Part shown: positions 26,078 through 34,353 of the stretch, piece by piece
Position numbering within the stretch: the first letter of the stretch is position 1
Layout of the letters: the number at the start of each line of letters is the position of its first letter
Notes under the pieces: model-generated
Told to the model about the DNA's origin: nothing
The model's database searches: none
What the model saw: only the letters and a program-made list of their open reading frames with translations
Program-made: the position numbers and the translations under genes
DNA from: Pseudomonadota bacterium
GTDB taxonomy: Archaea; Thermoplasmatota; SW-10-69-26; JACQPN01; JAJPHT01
Length of the DNA stretch: 64,000 bases
Assembly: GCA_021325135.1 (NCBI GenBank)
Contig: JAJPHT010000022.1
Span: 41,570-105,569, forward strand
Direction: 5' to 3'

Positions 26078-26548
26078 ATGGCCGCGGCCGGCGCCGCCTT
26101 CACCCCCGGCTCGCTCCTTCAGGGGGCATGGGACCTCCTCCGCGAGCACCCCCTTCCGCTGCTCCTGCCCCTGGTGGTCATGGGCCTCGTGGGCCTCGCG
26201 CTGATGGCCATCGTCCTGGTCTTCCTGCTCCTCGCGGCGCAGGTCGTCGTGTGGCTCGTCACGATGGAGTCCGCGCGGCTCGCCCTGGCCCGCCGCGAGG
26301 CGCCTCGCCTGGGAGAGGGGTGGCGGTCGGTGTAGCGGCGCGCGACCGAAGGGCGCCGCGGCGAGCTGGTCCTCGCGCTCCTCGTCCTCGTCGTCGCGCA
26401 GGTGGCGGCCGACGCCCTCCTGGGCCTGCTGCCGGCGCTTGGCGCGCTGCTGGCGGGCGTCGTCGCGGGCCTCTTCGGCGCGGCGCGGGCGGCGACGCTG
26501 GCCGTCTACCGCCACAGGAGGCTTTCAAGCACGGCGCCGGCCCCATGA
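26078..26548 (+). pseudogene. Membrane protein paralogue interrupted by an in-frame TAG
   Basis: The frame begins MAAAGAAFTPGSLLQGAWDLL (ATG at 26078; GTG 12 bases earlier). It reads to a TAG at 26333-26335, then continues in the same frame for 70 sense codons to TGA at 26546. The part after the stop is clearly protein-like (GELVLALLVLVVAQVAADAL, then LAGVVAGLFGAARAATLAVY). Both halves resemble the neighbouring membrane protein at 26553, whose N-terminus begins MDSPALRPGALLSETLDLL. The copy also lacks much of the central part. A decayed paralogue is the simplest reading. An 85-residue truncated protein or stop readthrough is possible. Confidence 0.6.
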
Positions 26549-26552
26549 TATC

Positions 26553-27293
26553 ATGGACAGCCCCGCCCTCCGCCCCGGCGCGCTCCTCTCCGAGACGCTC
26601 GACCTCCTCAAGGCGCACCCCGTCTCCCTGCTCCTGCCCCTGGTCCTCCTCGGCCTCGTGGACGGCGGCGGCCAGGGGCAGCCCCGCTACGCGTTCCGCC
26701 CCGGTGAGTCGCCCCTGCTCCTGCTGCCCTTCTTCGCGTTCCTGGGCGTCGTCGCGCTGGTGGTGGTCGCGCTCCTCGTCGCCGCCACCTGCTTCGCGGT
26801 CCTCATGACCGCCAAGGCCGCGCGCGCCGCGTCCATGGAGAGCCGCGGCATGGACCTCGCCGAGGCGTTCCGCGAGGCGCGCCCCCTCTTCGTGCCCAGC
26901 CTCGGCACGTTCCTCCTCTGGCTCCTCGTGGTGGCCGTGGGCTTCGTCCTCCTCGTGGTGCCGGGCTTCATCGCCCTTGCGGGCCTCCTCCCGCTCCCCG
27001 GCGTCGTCGTGGCGGAGGGCCTCCAGGGGACGGCCGCGCTGCGCCGCGCGTGGGACCTCACCCGCGGCCACCGCTGGAGCCTCTTCCTCGCCATCGTGCT
27101 GCTCTTCGTCATCGACCTCGCCGCGAGCGTGCTGCTGCGCTGGATCCCCTTCGTGGGCGCCGCGCTGGCGGGCCTCGTGGGCGGCGCCGTGCTCGCGGCC
27201 AGCGTCGTCCTGGGCGTGTGCGCGCACGAGCACCTGCGCCACGACGCGCCGCGCCACGCCGGCGTCGTCGCGCAGGGCGCGCCCTTCCCGTGA
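26553..27293 (+). CDS. Polytopic membrane protein, DUF4013/YciC-like
   Basis: This 246-residue protein has five or six hydrophobic segments. The middle has the pattern GFVLLVVPGFIALAGLLPLP, then GLQGTAALRRAWDLTRGHRW, which is typical of YciC/DUF4013-type membrane proteins of unknown function. The ATG at 26553 follows the upstream paralogue by 4 bases. It is the intact copy of a tandem pair whose first member carries an in-frame stop. Confidence 0.75.
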   Translation: MDSPALRPGALLSETLDLLKAHPVSLLLPLVLLGLVDGGGQGQPRYAFRPGESPLLLLPFFAFLGVVALVVVALLVAATCFAVLMTAKAARAASMESRGMDLAEAFREARPLFVPSLGTFLLWLLVVAVGFVLLVVPGFIALAGLLPLPGVVVAEGLQGTAALRRAWDLTRGHRWSLFLAIVLLFVIDLAASVLLRWIPFVGAALAGLVGGAVLAASVVLGVCAHEHLRHDAPRHAGVVAQGAPFP

Positions 27294-27299
27294 GGCGGC

Positions 27300-30200
27300 T
27301 CACGGCGGGGCCAGCACCCGCGCGCCCCACGCGTCCATGGCGAGCCCGTGCCACTTCCCGTCGTCCCCCTTCGCGACGGCGGTGAACGTCACCTGGTCCA
27401 CGGGCTCTCCGTCGCGCCAACCCCCCATCTCGAAGTTCGGGAACTCTTGCGCGAGCTGCGCCGGGTGATAGCTCACCAGGGGCCCGCCGGGCGTGGTGGC
27501 CCGCGAGCCCAGCGCCCACCCGGGCATCCACGCCGTCGCATGCCCTTCGGCGGGCGCCGCGCCCAGCGCCATGTCGCCGCCCTGGGGCAGGAACGCGGGG
27601 GCCGGCGGGCTCAGACGCGACGCGCCGGCGTCCGCGACGTAGAAGACGTAGTCCGGCTGGCCCTCGTCGAGCCCGCCTTCGAGGCAGGGCCACGCGGCGT
27701 CCCGGGCGGGCGGGCACGCGACGACGCGCGCCTCCACGCGCCACACGCCCGGCTCGTCCACGACGAAGTTGAGGGCGGGGTCGTGCACGTGCCCCCAGGC
27801 GTTGGCCTGCGTCGCGAACGCGCGGACCTTGCCCGACGGGCTCGTGACGTTGAGGTAGAGGCGCTGCGGGCCCAGCGGCACAAGGTAGCCCCCGAAGTCC
27901 GCCGTGTCGCCCGCGACGAGGAGCGAGCCGGGCCGCGTCCCCGTGGGGTCGTAGAACGCGCGCACGTCGTGGCCGCCGATCCTGAAGAGCGGCGTCGCGG
28001 CGGGGTCGAACGGGCTGTCCACGCGCGTCCCCTTGGCGTCGCCCTGCGGGACGTCGATCCAGAGCGCGCTGTAGGCTCCGGTGAACGACGCGCCGGCGTC
28101 GGGCGCGCGCACCACGGCGCCGCCGAAGAGGAGCTTGTAGTCGTTGGGCGCGTCGCCTTGCGGCCCCATGCCAGGCTGGAGGGCATACGTGTCCTCGCCA
28201 AAGCGCCAGTAGGCGCGCGGCACGAGGTCCTCCCGCGCCGACTCGCGCACGCGAACGCCCGGCTTCTCCACCGTCGCGTAGGCGTAGGCCGTCCGCTGGA
28301 GCGTCCCGCCCACGTGGACGTCCGCGCCCGAGGCCGTCGCGCTGAAGAGCGGCCCGATCCCGGATTGATAGCGCGGCGCCACCACGTCCTGGCCGAAGCC
28401 CGGCGTCTCGGGGCCGTCGCTCTGGGGGAGCGTGATGCCGGTGACGCCCTGCGCCTTGGCCTCCAGCAGCGGCGCGAACGCGTTCGCGGGGTCGGCCGCG
28501 GTGAGGGCGACCTTCATGGCGTCGTCGTCCGTCTCCCACGCGACGTCGCCCGCGAAGTAGGGGAAGTTCAGGTGGTCGCCCCCCACGGGGATGCCCGTGT
28601 CGCGGCGCTCGAAGCGCGTCTTGTCCTGCGCCGAGAGGTCGATGCCGGGGCGGCCGTGCAGCTCGACGCCTCCCGTGGGGTCCGCCACCACGCCGCCGAA
28701 CGACCACGCCGCGGCCCAGAGCCTTCCCGAGGCGTCCGTGTGGTTGGCGTAGACGTCGACGCGGTACTCGCCGGGCTGCGTGGGCCGGACGGGCTGGCCC
28801 GCGTGCGGGTGGACCCAGCCGAACTCGCTCGCGTCGGCCTCGGTCGTGCTGTCCACCGTCAGCGCGGCGTCGGGCCCCGTCCACTCGCGGAAGCGGTACG
28901 TCACGTGCGCGGGCATCGGCGGGTGGACCTGCACCGCGCGGTCCACGTACTGCCCCGTCTCCAGGGGCGTCCCGGGCAGCATGCCCAGGTCGAGGTCCAG
29001 CGGCTCCGCCACGAGCACGCGGTAGGTCCCCGAAAGGGCGTAGGCGTTCCCCTGGTCGTCGCGCACCTCGCCCGTCACGCGGATCGTGTGGAGCCCGTCC
29101 TTCGCGAACGCGTGGAGGAACGCCCCATCGTCGGCGGTCGCGAGGCGCGCGACGCCGTCCACGTGGTCGCCGCCGTTGTCGATCATGCCGCCCTCCGCGG
29201 TGGTCGCGGTGCGCGAGACCAGCGTCGCGAAGGGCGCCGGCCCCAGCGTCGTCGTGGCGCCCGACGGGTCGGTGATGGCGACGCTCCAGCTCCCGCCGGG
29301 GAGGACGGGGCGCAGCAGGCGCGGCGCGGCGCCGTCGCGGTCGGTGAGGAGCACCTGCGGCAGGTAGGGGTCGAGAAGGTAGCGGATGGGCGCGCCCGTC
29401 GCGTCCGTGCGCGGCGTCACGTGGAGCGGCGCCTGCCAGGCGATGGCGTTGGTCCAGCCCCAGGCGTCCTCGTCGGCCTGCACGCCGCGGTCCGTCTGCC
29501 CCAGCTGGTCGACCAGGAGGAGCGTCGCGAGGCGCATGGGGGCCGCGAGGCCGCGCGGCAGGATGGAGAGCGGCACGCCGTCCTCGATGACGTACTGCCG
29601 CGCGCTGGTCTCCACCACCTCGTTGGGCGGCGCGCGCGGGCCGTCCACCGGCACGAGGAGCTTCACGGCCCAGCCCCCGGCGGGGAGCCCCGCGGCCTTC
29701 GCGCGCACGTCGACGTCGCAGCGCAGCGTGCTGGCGTCCTCGCGCACGGGCTTGCAGAGCTCGGGATCGGAGAGCGTGGGGTCCGCGCCCTGCGTCATGC
29801 GCTCCAGCGGGAAGCCCGCGGGCGTGCGCGTCGCCGTGGCGAACGCGTCCATGAGGGGCGTGGGGCTCCCCTGCGCGTCGAAGGCGCGGGCGAGCCGCGC
29901 GTGGACGGGCACCGTGGGGAGGTCCGCGCTGGACTGGATGCGCAGCGTGCCGCGCACGCGCACCGTGGCGCCCTCGTCCGCGACCGCGCCGGCGAAGCGC
30001 CACCCCAGGTCGGGCGGCGAGTGCCCCGTGGCGACGGCCTCGCGCTCCCCGGCGGCCAGCGTCACCGGCGCGTGCGCCGCCCGCACGTAGGCCGAGCCGC
30101 GCGTGTGGAGGACGCCCGTGACCTGGTCCGCGATCCGCTCGCCCGGAGGAAGCTGCTCGGGGAGGGTGGCGACCTGCACGTCCGCGCCCTCGCCGCCCGT

Positions 30201-30611
30201 CACGTCCAGCGAGAAGGAGCCGTCGGCGGCCGCGCGGCCCAGGGCGGCGCGCCCCATGCCGAGGTCCGAGGCGTAGACGCGCGCGCCGCCCGGCACCGCG
30301 CCCGCCGCGCCCGCGACGCGCAGCGTCCACGGGCCCGTGGGCGTCGCGGAGATGAGGTCCTCCCGGGGCGGCGCGGGCTCGTTGTAGCCGGCGACCTCGA
30401 AGGCGGCGCCCGCGGGCGGAGGCGGCGGGGGCGCGGGCGTGGAGGGGGTCGGCGTCGCTGCCGTCGTCGCCGTGGGGGTCGAGGGCGTCGTCGCGCCCGT
30501 GGGGGAAGGGAGCGTCGTGGTCGCGGGCGGCGTGCTCGTCGTGGGGCTGGGCGACGAGGGCGCGGAGCAGCCCGCGAGCAGGAGGACGAGCAGGAGCGCC
30601 AGGAGCCGCAT
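27300..30611 (-). CDS. 1103-residue lipoprotein of beta-sandwich modules
   Basis: A lipobox signal peptide (LLLAGC, C15) is followed by a Ser/Thr/Pro-rich linker to about residue 67. About 1000 residues of secreted sequence follow with repeated beta-strand patterns such as VRVRGTLRIQ, ITDPSGATTTLGPA and VTSPSGKVRAFATQ. Several segments resemble Ig-like or PPC-type modules of surface proteins. I see no catalytic motif and only a few cysteines, including VVACPPARDAAWPCLEGG near the end. It is probably an exposed binding or structural protein. A palindromic TATA-like CGCTTAAGCG lies 22 bases upstream of the ATG, so the transcript is likely leaderless. Confidence 0.75.
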   Translation of the reverse strand: MRLLALLLVLLLAGCSAPSSPSPTTSTPPATTTLPSPTGATTPSTPTATTAATPTPSTPAPPPPPPAGAAFEVAGYNEPAPPREDLISATPTGPWTLRVAGAAGAVPGGARVYASDLGMGRAALGRAAADGSFSLDVTGGEGADVQVATLPEQLPPGERIADQVTGVLHTRGSAYVRAAHAPVTLAAGEREAVATGHSPPDLGWRFAGAVADEGATVRVRGTLRIQSSADLPTVPVHARLARAFDAQGSPTPLMDAFATATRTPAGFPLERMTQGADPTLSDPELCKPVREDASTLRCDVDVRAKAAGLPAGGWAVKLLVPVDGPRAPPNEVVETSARQYVIEDGVPLSILPRGLAAPMRLATLLLVDQLGQTDRGVQADEDAWGWTNAIAWQAPLHVTPRTDATGAPIRYLLDPYLPQVLLTDRDGAAPRLLRPVLPGGSWSVAITDPSGATTTLGPAPFATLVSRTATTAEGGMIDNGGDHVDGVARLATADDGAFLHAFAKDGLHTIRVTGEVRDDQGNAYALSGTYRVLVAEPLDLDLGMLPGTPLETGQYVDRAVQVHPPMPAHVTYRFREWTGPDAALTVDSTTEADASEFGWVHPHAGQPVRPTQPGEYRVDVYANHTDASGRLWAAAWSFGGVVADPTGGVELHGRPGIDLSAQDKTRFERRDTGIPVGGDHLNFPYFAGDVAWETDDDAMKVALTAADPANAFAPLLEAKAQGVTGITLPQSDGPETPGFGQDVVAPRYQSGIGPLFSATASGADVHVGGTLQRTAYAYATVEKPGVRVRESAREDLVPRAYWRFGEDTYALQPGMGPQGDAPNDYKLLFGGAVVRAPDAGASFTGAYSALWIDVPQGDAKGTRVDSPFDPAATPLFRIGGHDVRAFYDPTGTRPGSLLVAGDTADFGGYLVPLGPQRLYLNVTSPSGKVRAFATQANAWGHVHDPALNFVVDEPGVWRVEARVVACPPARDAAWPCLEGGLDEGQPDYVFYVADAGASRLSPPAPAFLPQGGDMALGAAPAEGHATAWMPGWALGSRATTPGGPLVSYHPAQLAQEFPNFEMGGWRDGEPVDQVTFTAVAKGDDGKWHGLAMDAWGARVLAPP

Positions 30612-30632
30612 GCGCCGGCACCGCGGCCCCCG

Positions 30633-30642
30633 CGCTTAAGCG
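30633..30642 (-). promoter_or_regulatory. TATA-like CGCTTAAGCG before the large lipoprotein gene
   Basis: A perfect 10-bp palindrome is centred about 26 bases upstream of the ATG at 30611, in the gap between this gene and the upstream YggS gene. Confidence 0.45.
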
Positions 30643-30644
30643 AA

Positions 30645-31268
30645 TCACTTTGGCCTGACGGCGCGGTCGCCGAAGATCGCGCGCCCCACGCGGACCATGG
30701 TGGCGCCCTCCTCGATGGCGGCCTCGTAGTCCTCGCTCATCCCCATGGAAAGCTCCACGAGAAAGGGCCAGCGCGGCAGAAGCGCGTCGCGCATCTCGCG
30801 CAGGCGCCGGAAGTGCGGCCGCGGGTCCTCGCCCTGGGGCGGCAGCAGCATGAGCCCCACGGCGGGCGCGCCCGCGAGGGCCATGCGCCGCAGCGCGGGC
30901 TCCACCTCCTCGGGCGCGAGGCCGTTGCGGTGCGTCCCGCCGCCCAGGTGGACCTGCACGAGGAGCGGCGCGTCGCGCAGCGCGCCGGCAAGCTCGGGCC
31001 GGTCGAAGCTGTGCACGGTGGCGCCCACCTCCAGGATCTCCTTGAGCTTGTTGCGCTGGAGGTTGCCCAGGAAGTGCCAGCGCGCGTCGCGGGGGAGCGC
31101 CTGCGCCTTGGCGCGCATCTCGTCCACGCGGTTCTCGCCGAAGTCGCGCTGCCCCAGGGCGTAAAGCTCCTGGAGCGCCGAGGCGGGGTGCCCCTTGCCC
31201 ACGGCGACGAGGCGCGCGCGGCCGCCGACGCGGCGGACGACCTCGCGATATCGCTCCTCCAGGCTCAT
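30645..31268 (-). CDS. PLP homeostasis protein, YggS/PROSC family
   Basis: This 207-residue TIM-barrel protein binds pyridoxal phosphate and buffers its level. The PLP lysine is K25 in LVAVGKGHPAS. Other hallmarks are YALGQRDFGENRVDEM, WHFLGNLQRNK, ATVHSFDR, LMLLPPQGEDP, ELSMGMSEDYEAAIEEG and MVRVGRAIFG. The start ATG overlaps the stop of the SDR gene upstream (ATGA-type overlap), so the two are coupled. The aminotransferase two genes upstream is PLP-dependent. Confidence 0.93.
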   Translation of the reverse strand: MSLEERYREVVRRVGGRARLVAVGKGHPASALQELYALGQRDFGENRVDEMRAKAQALPRDARWHFLGNLQRNKLKEILEVGATVHSFDRPELAGALRDAPLLVQVHLGGGTHRNGLAPEEVEPALRRMALAGAPAVGLMLLPPQGEDPRPHFRRLREMRDALLPRWPFLVELSMGMSEDYEAAIEEGATMVRVGRAIFGDRAVRPK

Positions 31269-32110
31269 GGCGCCAGCTTCGTGAGCTTCACGCTCTCGTC
31301 CCAGAGCCGCTTGCGCGCCGCGAGGTCGCTCCCCTGGCCCGGCGTCGCGATCTCCTTGCGCTTCGCGAACATCTTGCCCGTGACGGCGGCGTTCTCGGGC
31401 GCGGTGGCCAGCCAGACCACGGTGTCCGCGCCTTCGGCCGCGCTCTTGCCGAACGCGTTGGTCATCCAGCGGAAGACGCCGCCCACGTCGTTGAGCAGCT
31501 GCGTGTCCTTGACGAGGCCGGGGTGCAGCGTGTTCACGACGACGCCGGTGCCCTTGAGGCGCTCGGCCATCTCCTGCGTGAAGAGCACGCGCGCGACCAT
31601 GGTCTTGGGCGTGGAGCGCATGTAGGAGTACTTCTTCTCCGTCTGGAGGTCGGAGAAGTCCACCTTCGCGCCGCCGTAGCGCGACGAGACGTTCACGACG
31701 CGCGAGGGCGCGCCGCGCTTCAGCGCGGGGAGGAGCAGGTTCGTGAGGAGGAAGTAGGCGAGGTAGTTCGTGGCGAACGTCTCCTCCAGGCCGTCGGGCG
31801 TGACGCGGCGCGCCTTGCGGAAGACGCCCGCCGAGTTCACGAGGACATGGAGCTTCTCGTGGGTCGCGAGGAACTCCGCGGCGGCCCGGCGGATGGAGGC
31901 CTGCGAGGAGAGGTCGCACTCCAGCAGCGAGACGGGGGGCGCGCCGGGCGCGGCGGCCGCGATCTCGCGCGCCGCGGCGGCGCCGCGCTCCTTGCTGCGC
32001 ACGAGGATGGTGATAGCGGCGCCCTCCTTCGCGAGCCCGATCGCGGTGGCCTTGCCGATGCCCGAGGTGGCGCCCGTGACGAGGGCGACCTTGCCGTCCA
32101 TGGTTCCCAT
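31265..32110 (-). CDS. Short-chain dehydrogenase/reductase, retinol-dehydrogenase-like
   Basis: From the ATG at 32110 the protein has 281 residues. The Rossmann motif TGATSGIG is at 12-19, CDLSS at 65-69, NSAGV at 92-96, and NVSSRYG at 140-146 carries the catalytic-type Ser. The usual YxxxK is not in place: the segment reads KYSYMRSTPKTMVARVLFT, with tyrosines at 161 and 163 and the nearest Lys at 169. By alignment with retinol dehydrogenases the expected Tyr-Lys positions read Thr and Met. Reductase activity is therefore doubtful. A TATA-like GCTTAAGC lies about 28 bases upstream of this ATG, which favours it over ATGs at 32122 and 32101. Confidence 0.85.
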   Translation of the reverse strand: MGTMDGKVALVTGATSGIGKATAIGLAKEGAAITILVRSKERGAAAAREIAAAAPGAPPVSLLECDLSSQASIRRAAAEFLATHEKLHVLVNSAGVFRKARRVTPDGLEETFATNYLAYFLLTNLLLPALKRGAPSRVVNVSSRYGGAKVDFSDLQTEKKYSYMRSTPKTMVARVLFTQEMAERLKGTGVVVNTLHPGLVKDTQLLNDVGGVFRWMTNAFGKSAAEGADTVVWLATAPENAAVTGKMFAKRKEIATPGQGSDLAARKRLWDESVKLTKLAP

Positions 32111-32133
32111 GCCGGGCCCCATGCGCGCGGGGG

Positions 32134-32142
32134 CGCTTAAGC
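32134..32142 (-). promoter_or_regulatory. TATA-like CGCTTAAGC before the SDR gene
   Basis: The motif overlaps the 3' end of the aminotransferase gene and lies about 28 bases before the ATG at 32110, the expected distance for a leaderless start. Confidence 0.4.
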
Positions 32143-33321
32143 CAGCTTGGCGAGGCGGGCGGCGGCCGCCTCCAGCGTGGGCATGCTCTTGGCGAAGTGG
32201 AAGCGGACGTGGTCCCGCCCAAGCTCCTTGCGCGAGAAGAACGACGAGGCGGGCACGCCCGCGAGGCCCACGTCCTTCACGAGCCAGAGCGCGAACTCGC
32301 GGTCGTCCATCCCCGCGCGGGGCCGCAGCGCGGAGAAGTCGGCCATGACGTAGTACGCGCCCTCGGGGCGGCTCGCCCGGAAGCCCGCCTTCTGGAGCGT
32401 GCCCACGAGGAACTCGCGCTTCGCCTGGTACTCGGAGGCCAGCTTGTCGTAGTAGCCGCGCGGCAGGGCCAGCGCGCGGGCGACGCCCATCTGGAGCGGG
32501 TGCGGCGCGCCCACGGTGAGGAAGTCGTGCGTGCGGCGGATGGCGGCGGTCACCGCGGGCGGGGCGACGACCCACGCGACGCGCCAGCCCGTCATGCTGT
32601 ACGTCTTGCTGGCGCCGCTCACCATGATCACGTGCTCGCGCAGGCCCGGCAGGCCGATGGGTGCCACGTGCTTCCGCCCGTCGTAGAGGATGTGCTCGTA
32701 GATCTCGTCCGTGACGAGGAACGCCTTGTGCTGGCGGCAGAGGTCGCCGATGAGCTGAAGCTCCTCGCGCGTGAACACCGTGCCCGCCGGGTTCGCGGGC
32801 GTGTTGACGATGATGGCCTTGGTCTTCGCGCTGAACGCGGCCTTCAGCTCCTCGGGGTCGAAGCGGAAGCCGCGGGAGGGGTGGAGCGGCACGAAGCGCA
32901 GCGAGGCGCCGCTGAGCGTGGCGTCGGGGCCGTAGTTCTCGTAGAACGGCTCGAAGACGATCACCTCGTCGCCCGGGTTCACGATGGCGAGCATGATGGC
33001 CATCATCGCCTCGGTGGCGCCGCAGGTGACGACGATCTCCTGGTCCGGGTCGACCTCGACGCCGTTGAACCAGCGCATCTTCTCCGCGATGGCCTTGCGC
33101 AGCGCGGGCGCGCCCCAGGTGATCGCATACTGGTTGAATGGGCCGTCCAGGGCCTCCTTCGCGGCGGCGACCACCTCCGCGGGCGGGTTCCAGTCGGGGA
33201 AGCCCTGGGCGAGGTTCACGGCGTCGTGCGCGAGCGCATGGCGCGTCATCTCGCGGATGACGCTCTCGGGGAAGAGGCCGGCGCGCTGCGAGAGGCGCGG
33301 GTCGGCGAGGGCGTGGGACAC
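32137..33321 (-). CDS. Class I/II PLP-dependent aminotransferase
   Basis: This 394-residue fold-type I aminotransferase starts at a GTG. Cofactor residues are visible: NTPANPAG (173-180), D205 and Y208 in VTDEIYEHI, and the Schiff-base K239 in VSGASKTYSMTGWR. The sequence LAQGFPDWNPPAEVV near the N-terminus is typical of the methionine or kynurenine/glutamine-type group (YbdL, KAT-like) rather than strict aspartate aminotransferases. The physiological amino donor cannot be fixed from sequence. It is the first gene of a minus-strand run with the SDR and YggS genes. Confidence 0.92.
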   Translation of the reverse strand: MSHALADPRLSQRAGLFPESVIREMTRHALAHDAVNLAQGFPDWNPPAEVVAAAKEALDGPFNQYAITWGAPALRKAIAEKMRWFNGVEVDPDQEIVVTCGATEAMMAIMLAIVNPGDEVIVFEPFYENYGPDATLSGASLRFVPLHPSRGFRFDPEELKAAFSAKTKAIIVNTPANPAGTVFTREELQLIGDLCRQHKAFLVTDEIYEHILYDGRKHVAPIGLPGLREHVIMVSGASKTYSMTGWRVAWVVAPPAVTAAIRRTHDFLTVGAPHPLQMGVARALALPRGYYDKLASEYQAKREFLVGTLQKAGFRASRPEGAYYVMADFSALRPRAGMDDREFALWLVKDVGLAGVPASSFFSRKELGRDHVRFHFAKSMPTLEAAAARLAKLA

Positions 33322-33365
33322 GCCTCGCCATCCGGCGGGGCGCCCATGAGGCTTCCCTCAGCCGA

Positions 33366-33480
33366 AGGGGGTTCGGGGGGGCGAAGCCCCCTGGCGTTTT
33401 CATCCCTGGATCAGACGACTTCACGTCAGGGGGCTTCGCCCCCTGAAACCCCCTCGGGTCGCCGCGCTGCGGCGCGGCGG
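33366..33480. repeat. Nested palindromic intergenic repeat, copy B
   Basis: This 115-bp copy keeps the inner G/C hairpins (around 33372-33394 and 33425-33445) and the right outer arm (GCCGCGCTGCGGCGCGGC), but it has lost the left outer arm. It lies between the 5' end of the aminotransferase gene and the 3' end of the membrane protein gene. Its core shares GACTTCACGTC-type sequence with copy A. Confidence 0.8.
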
Positions 33481-33491
33481 AGACGATCCGA

Positions 33492-34289
33492 TCATCCCGA
33501 GCGACGGGCGCGCCCAATCACGGGCGCCTCCAGGGCGTAGCGCTCGCGGACCCAGCGCGGCGGCCGGTGCGCCAGGAGCACGCCCGCGCTGGCGAGAAGC
33601 TCGATGGCCTGCTGGCCGGAGAGCCACCACGGATCGAGGGAGTGGCCCGACGCGCCCACGGCGAGGGTCACCAGGAGCAGCGCCAGGAGGCTCGCGGAGA
33701 CCAGCACGACGCGCAGGCGCGCCTGGCGGTCGCCCACGCGGCGGAAGAGCGCCAAGTAGAGGCCCGCGACGATCACCTGAGGCACGAGGAAGAGCGAGTA
33801 GAACACGAGGTAGACGAGGCCCGAGTCGGGGAGCGGGTTCGCGTAGGCGATGCCCACGGCGTAGTCGTAGGCGCGGAAGCCCACGGGGCGCTGCCACGCC
33901 ATGGAGGCCCCCGCCGCGACGTAGACGAGCCCGTAGAAGAAGGTGAAGAAGGGCGAGCCGCGCAGGCTCCCCGTGTAGAGGAACCAGAGATAGCACATGA
34001 GGCCGCAGAGGCCCATGCACGCGCAGAGCACGTAGAGGAACTGCGTCGAGGCGGCCGCCACGGGGATCCACGGCTGGTCGTTGGCGAAGGAGGCGAGGAG
34101 CCCCTGGAGGCCCGTGAGGGCCGAGAGGCCGGCGAGGCCCCACCACCAGAAGCGGAACGTGCGCGCGCCGTGGCGCCCCTCCTCGGTGAAGGAGGAGCGG
34201 GCGGCGTGGCGCCCGATCGCGAGGTAAAGCCCCGCTGTCGCGAGGCTCAGGACGGAGAAGACGGGAAGGCCTGCGGTTGCCATTGCCAT
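33492..34289 (-). CDS. Seven-helix membrane protein, unknown
   Basis: This 265-residue protein has seven hydrophobic segments. It resembles in layout the 7TM N-terminal sensor domains of some archaeal and bacterial kinases, but no signalling domain follows. Trp/Tyr-rich helices include FRFWWWGLAGLSALTGLQGL and MCYLWFLYTGSLRGSPFFTF. I do not recognise a family with confidence; a rhodopsin is unlikely because the last helix lacks a retinal lysine motif. Two ATGs (34289 and 34283) are possible starts. It lies 64 bases downstream of the galactose-oxidase-like gene on the same strand. Confidence 0.65.
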   Translation of the reverse strand: MAMATAGLPVFSVLSLATAGLYLAIGRHAARSSFTEEGRHGARTFRFWWWGLAGLSALTGLQGLLASFANDQPWIPVAAASTQFLYVLCACMGLCGLMCYLWFLYTGSLRGSPFFTFFYGLVYVAAGASMAWQRPVGFRAYDYAVGIAYANPLPDSGLVYLVFYSLFLVPQVIVAGLYLALFRRVGDRQARLRVVLVSASLLALLLVTLAVGASGHSLDPWWLSGQQAIELLASAGVLLAHRPPRWVRERYALEAPVIGRARRSG

Positions 34290-34353
34290 CCTTGAGGGCT
34301 CGCGCGCCGCCTGGCTTCAGGGAGCGCGGCAGGGGCCCTGGGCCCCTGGGCGC

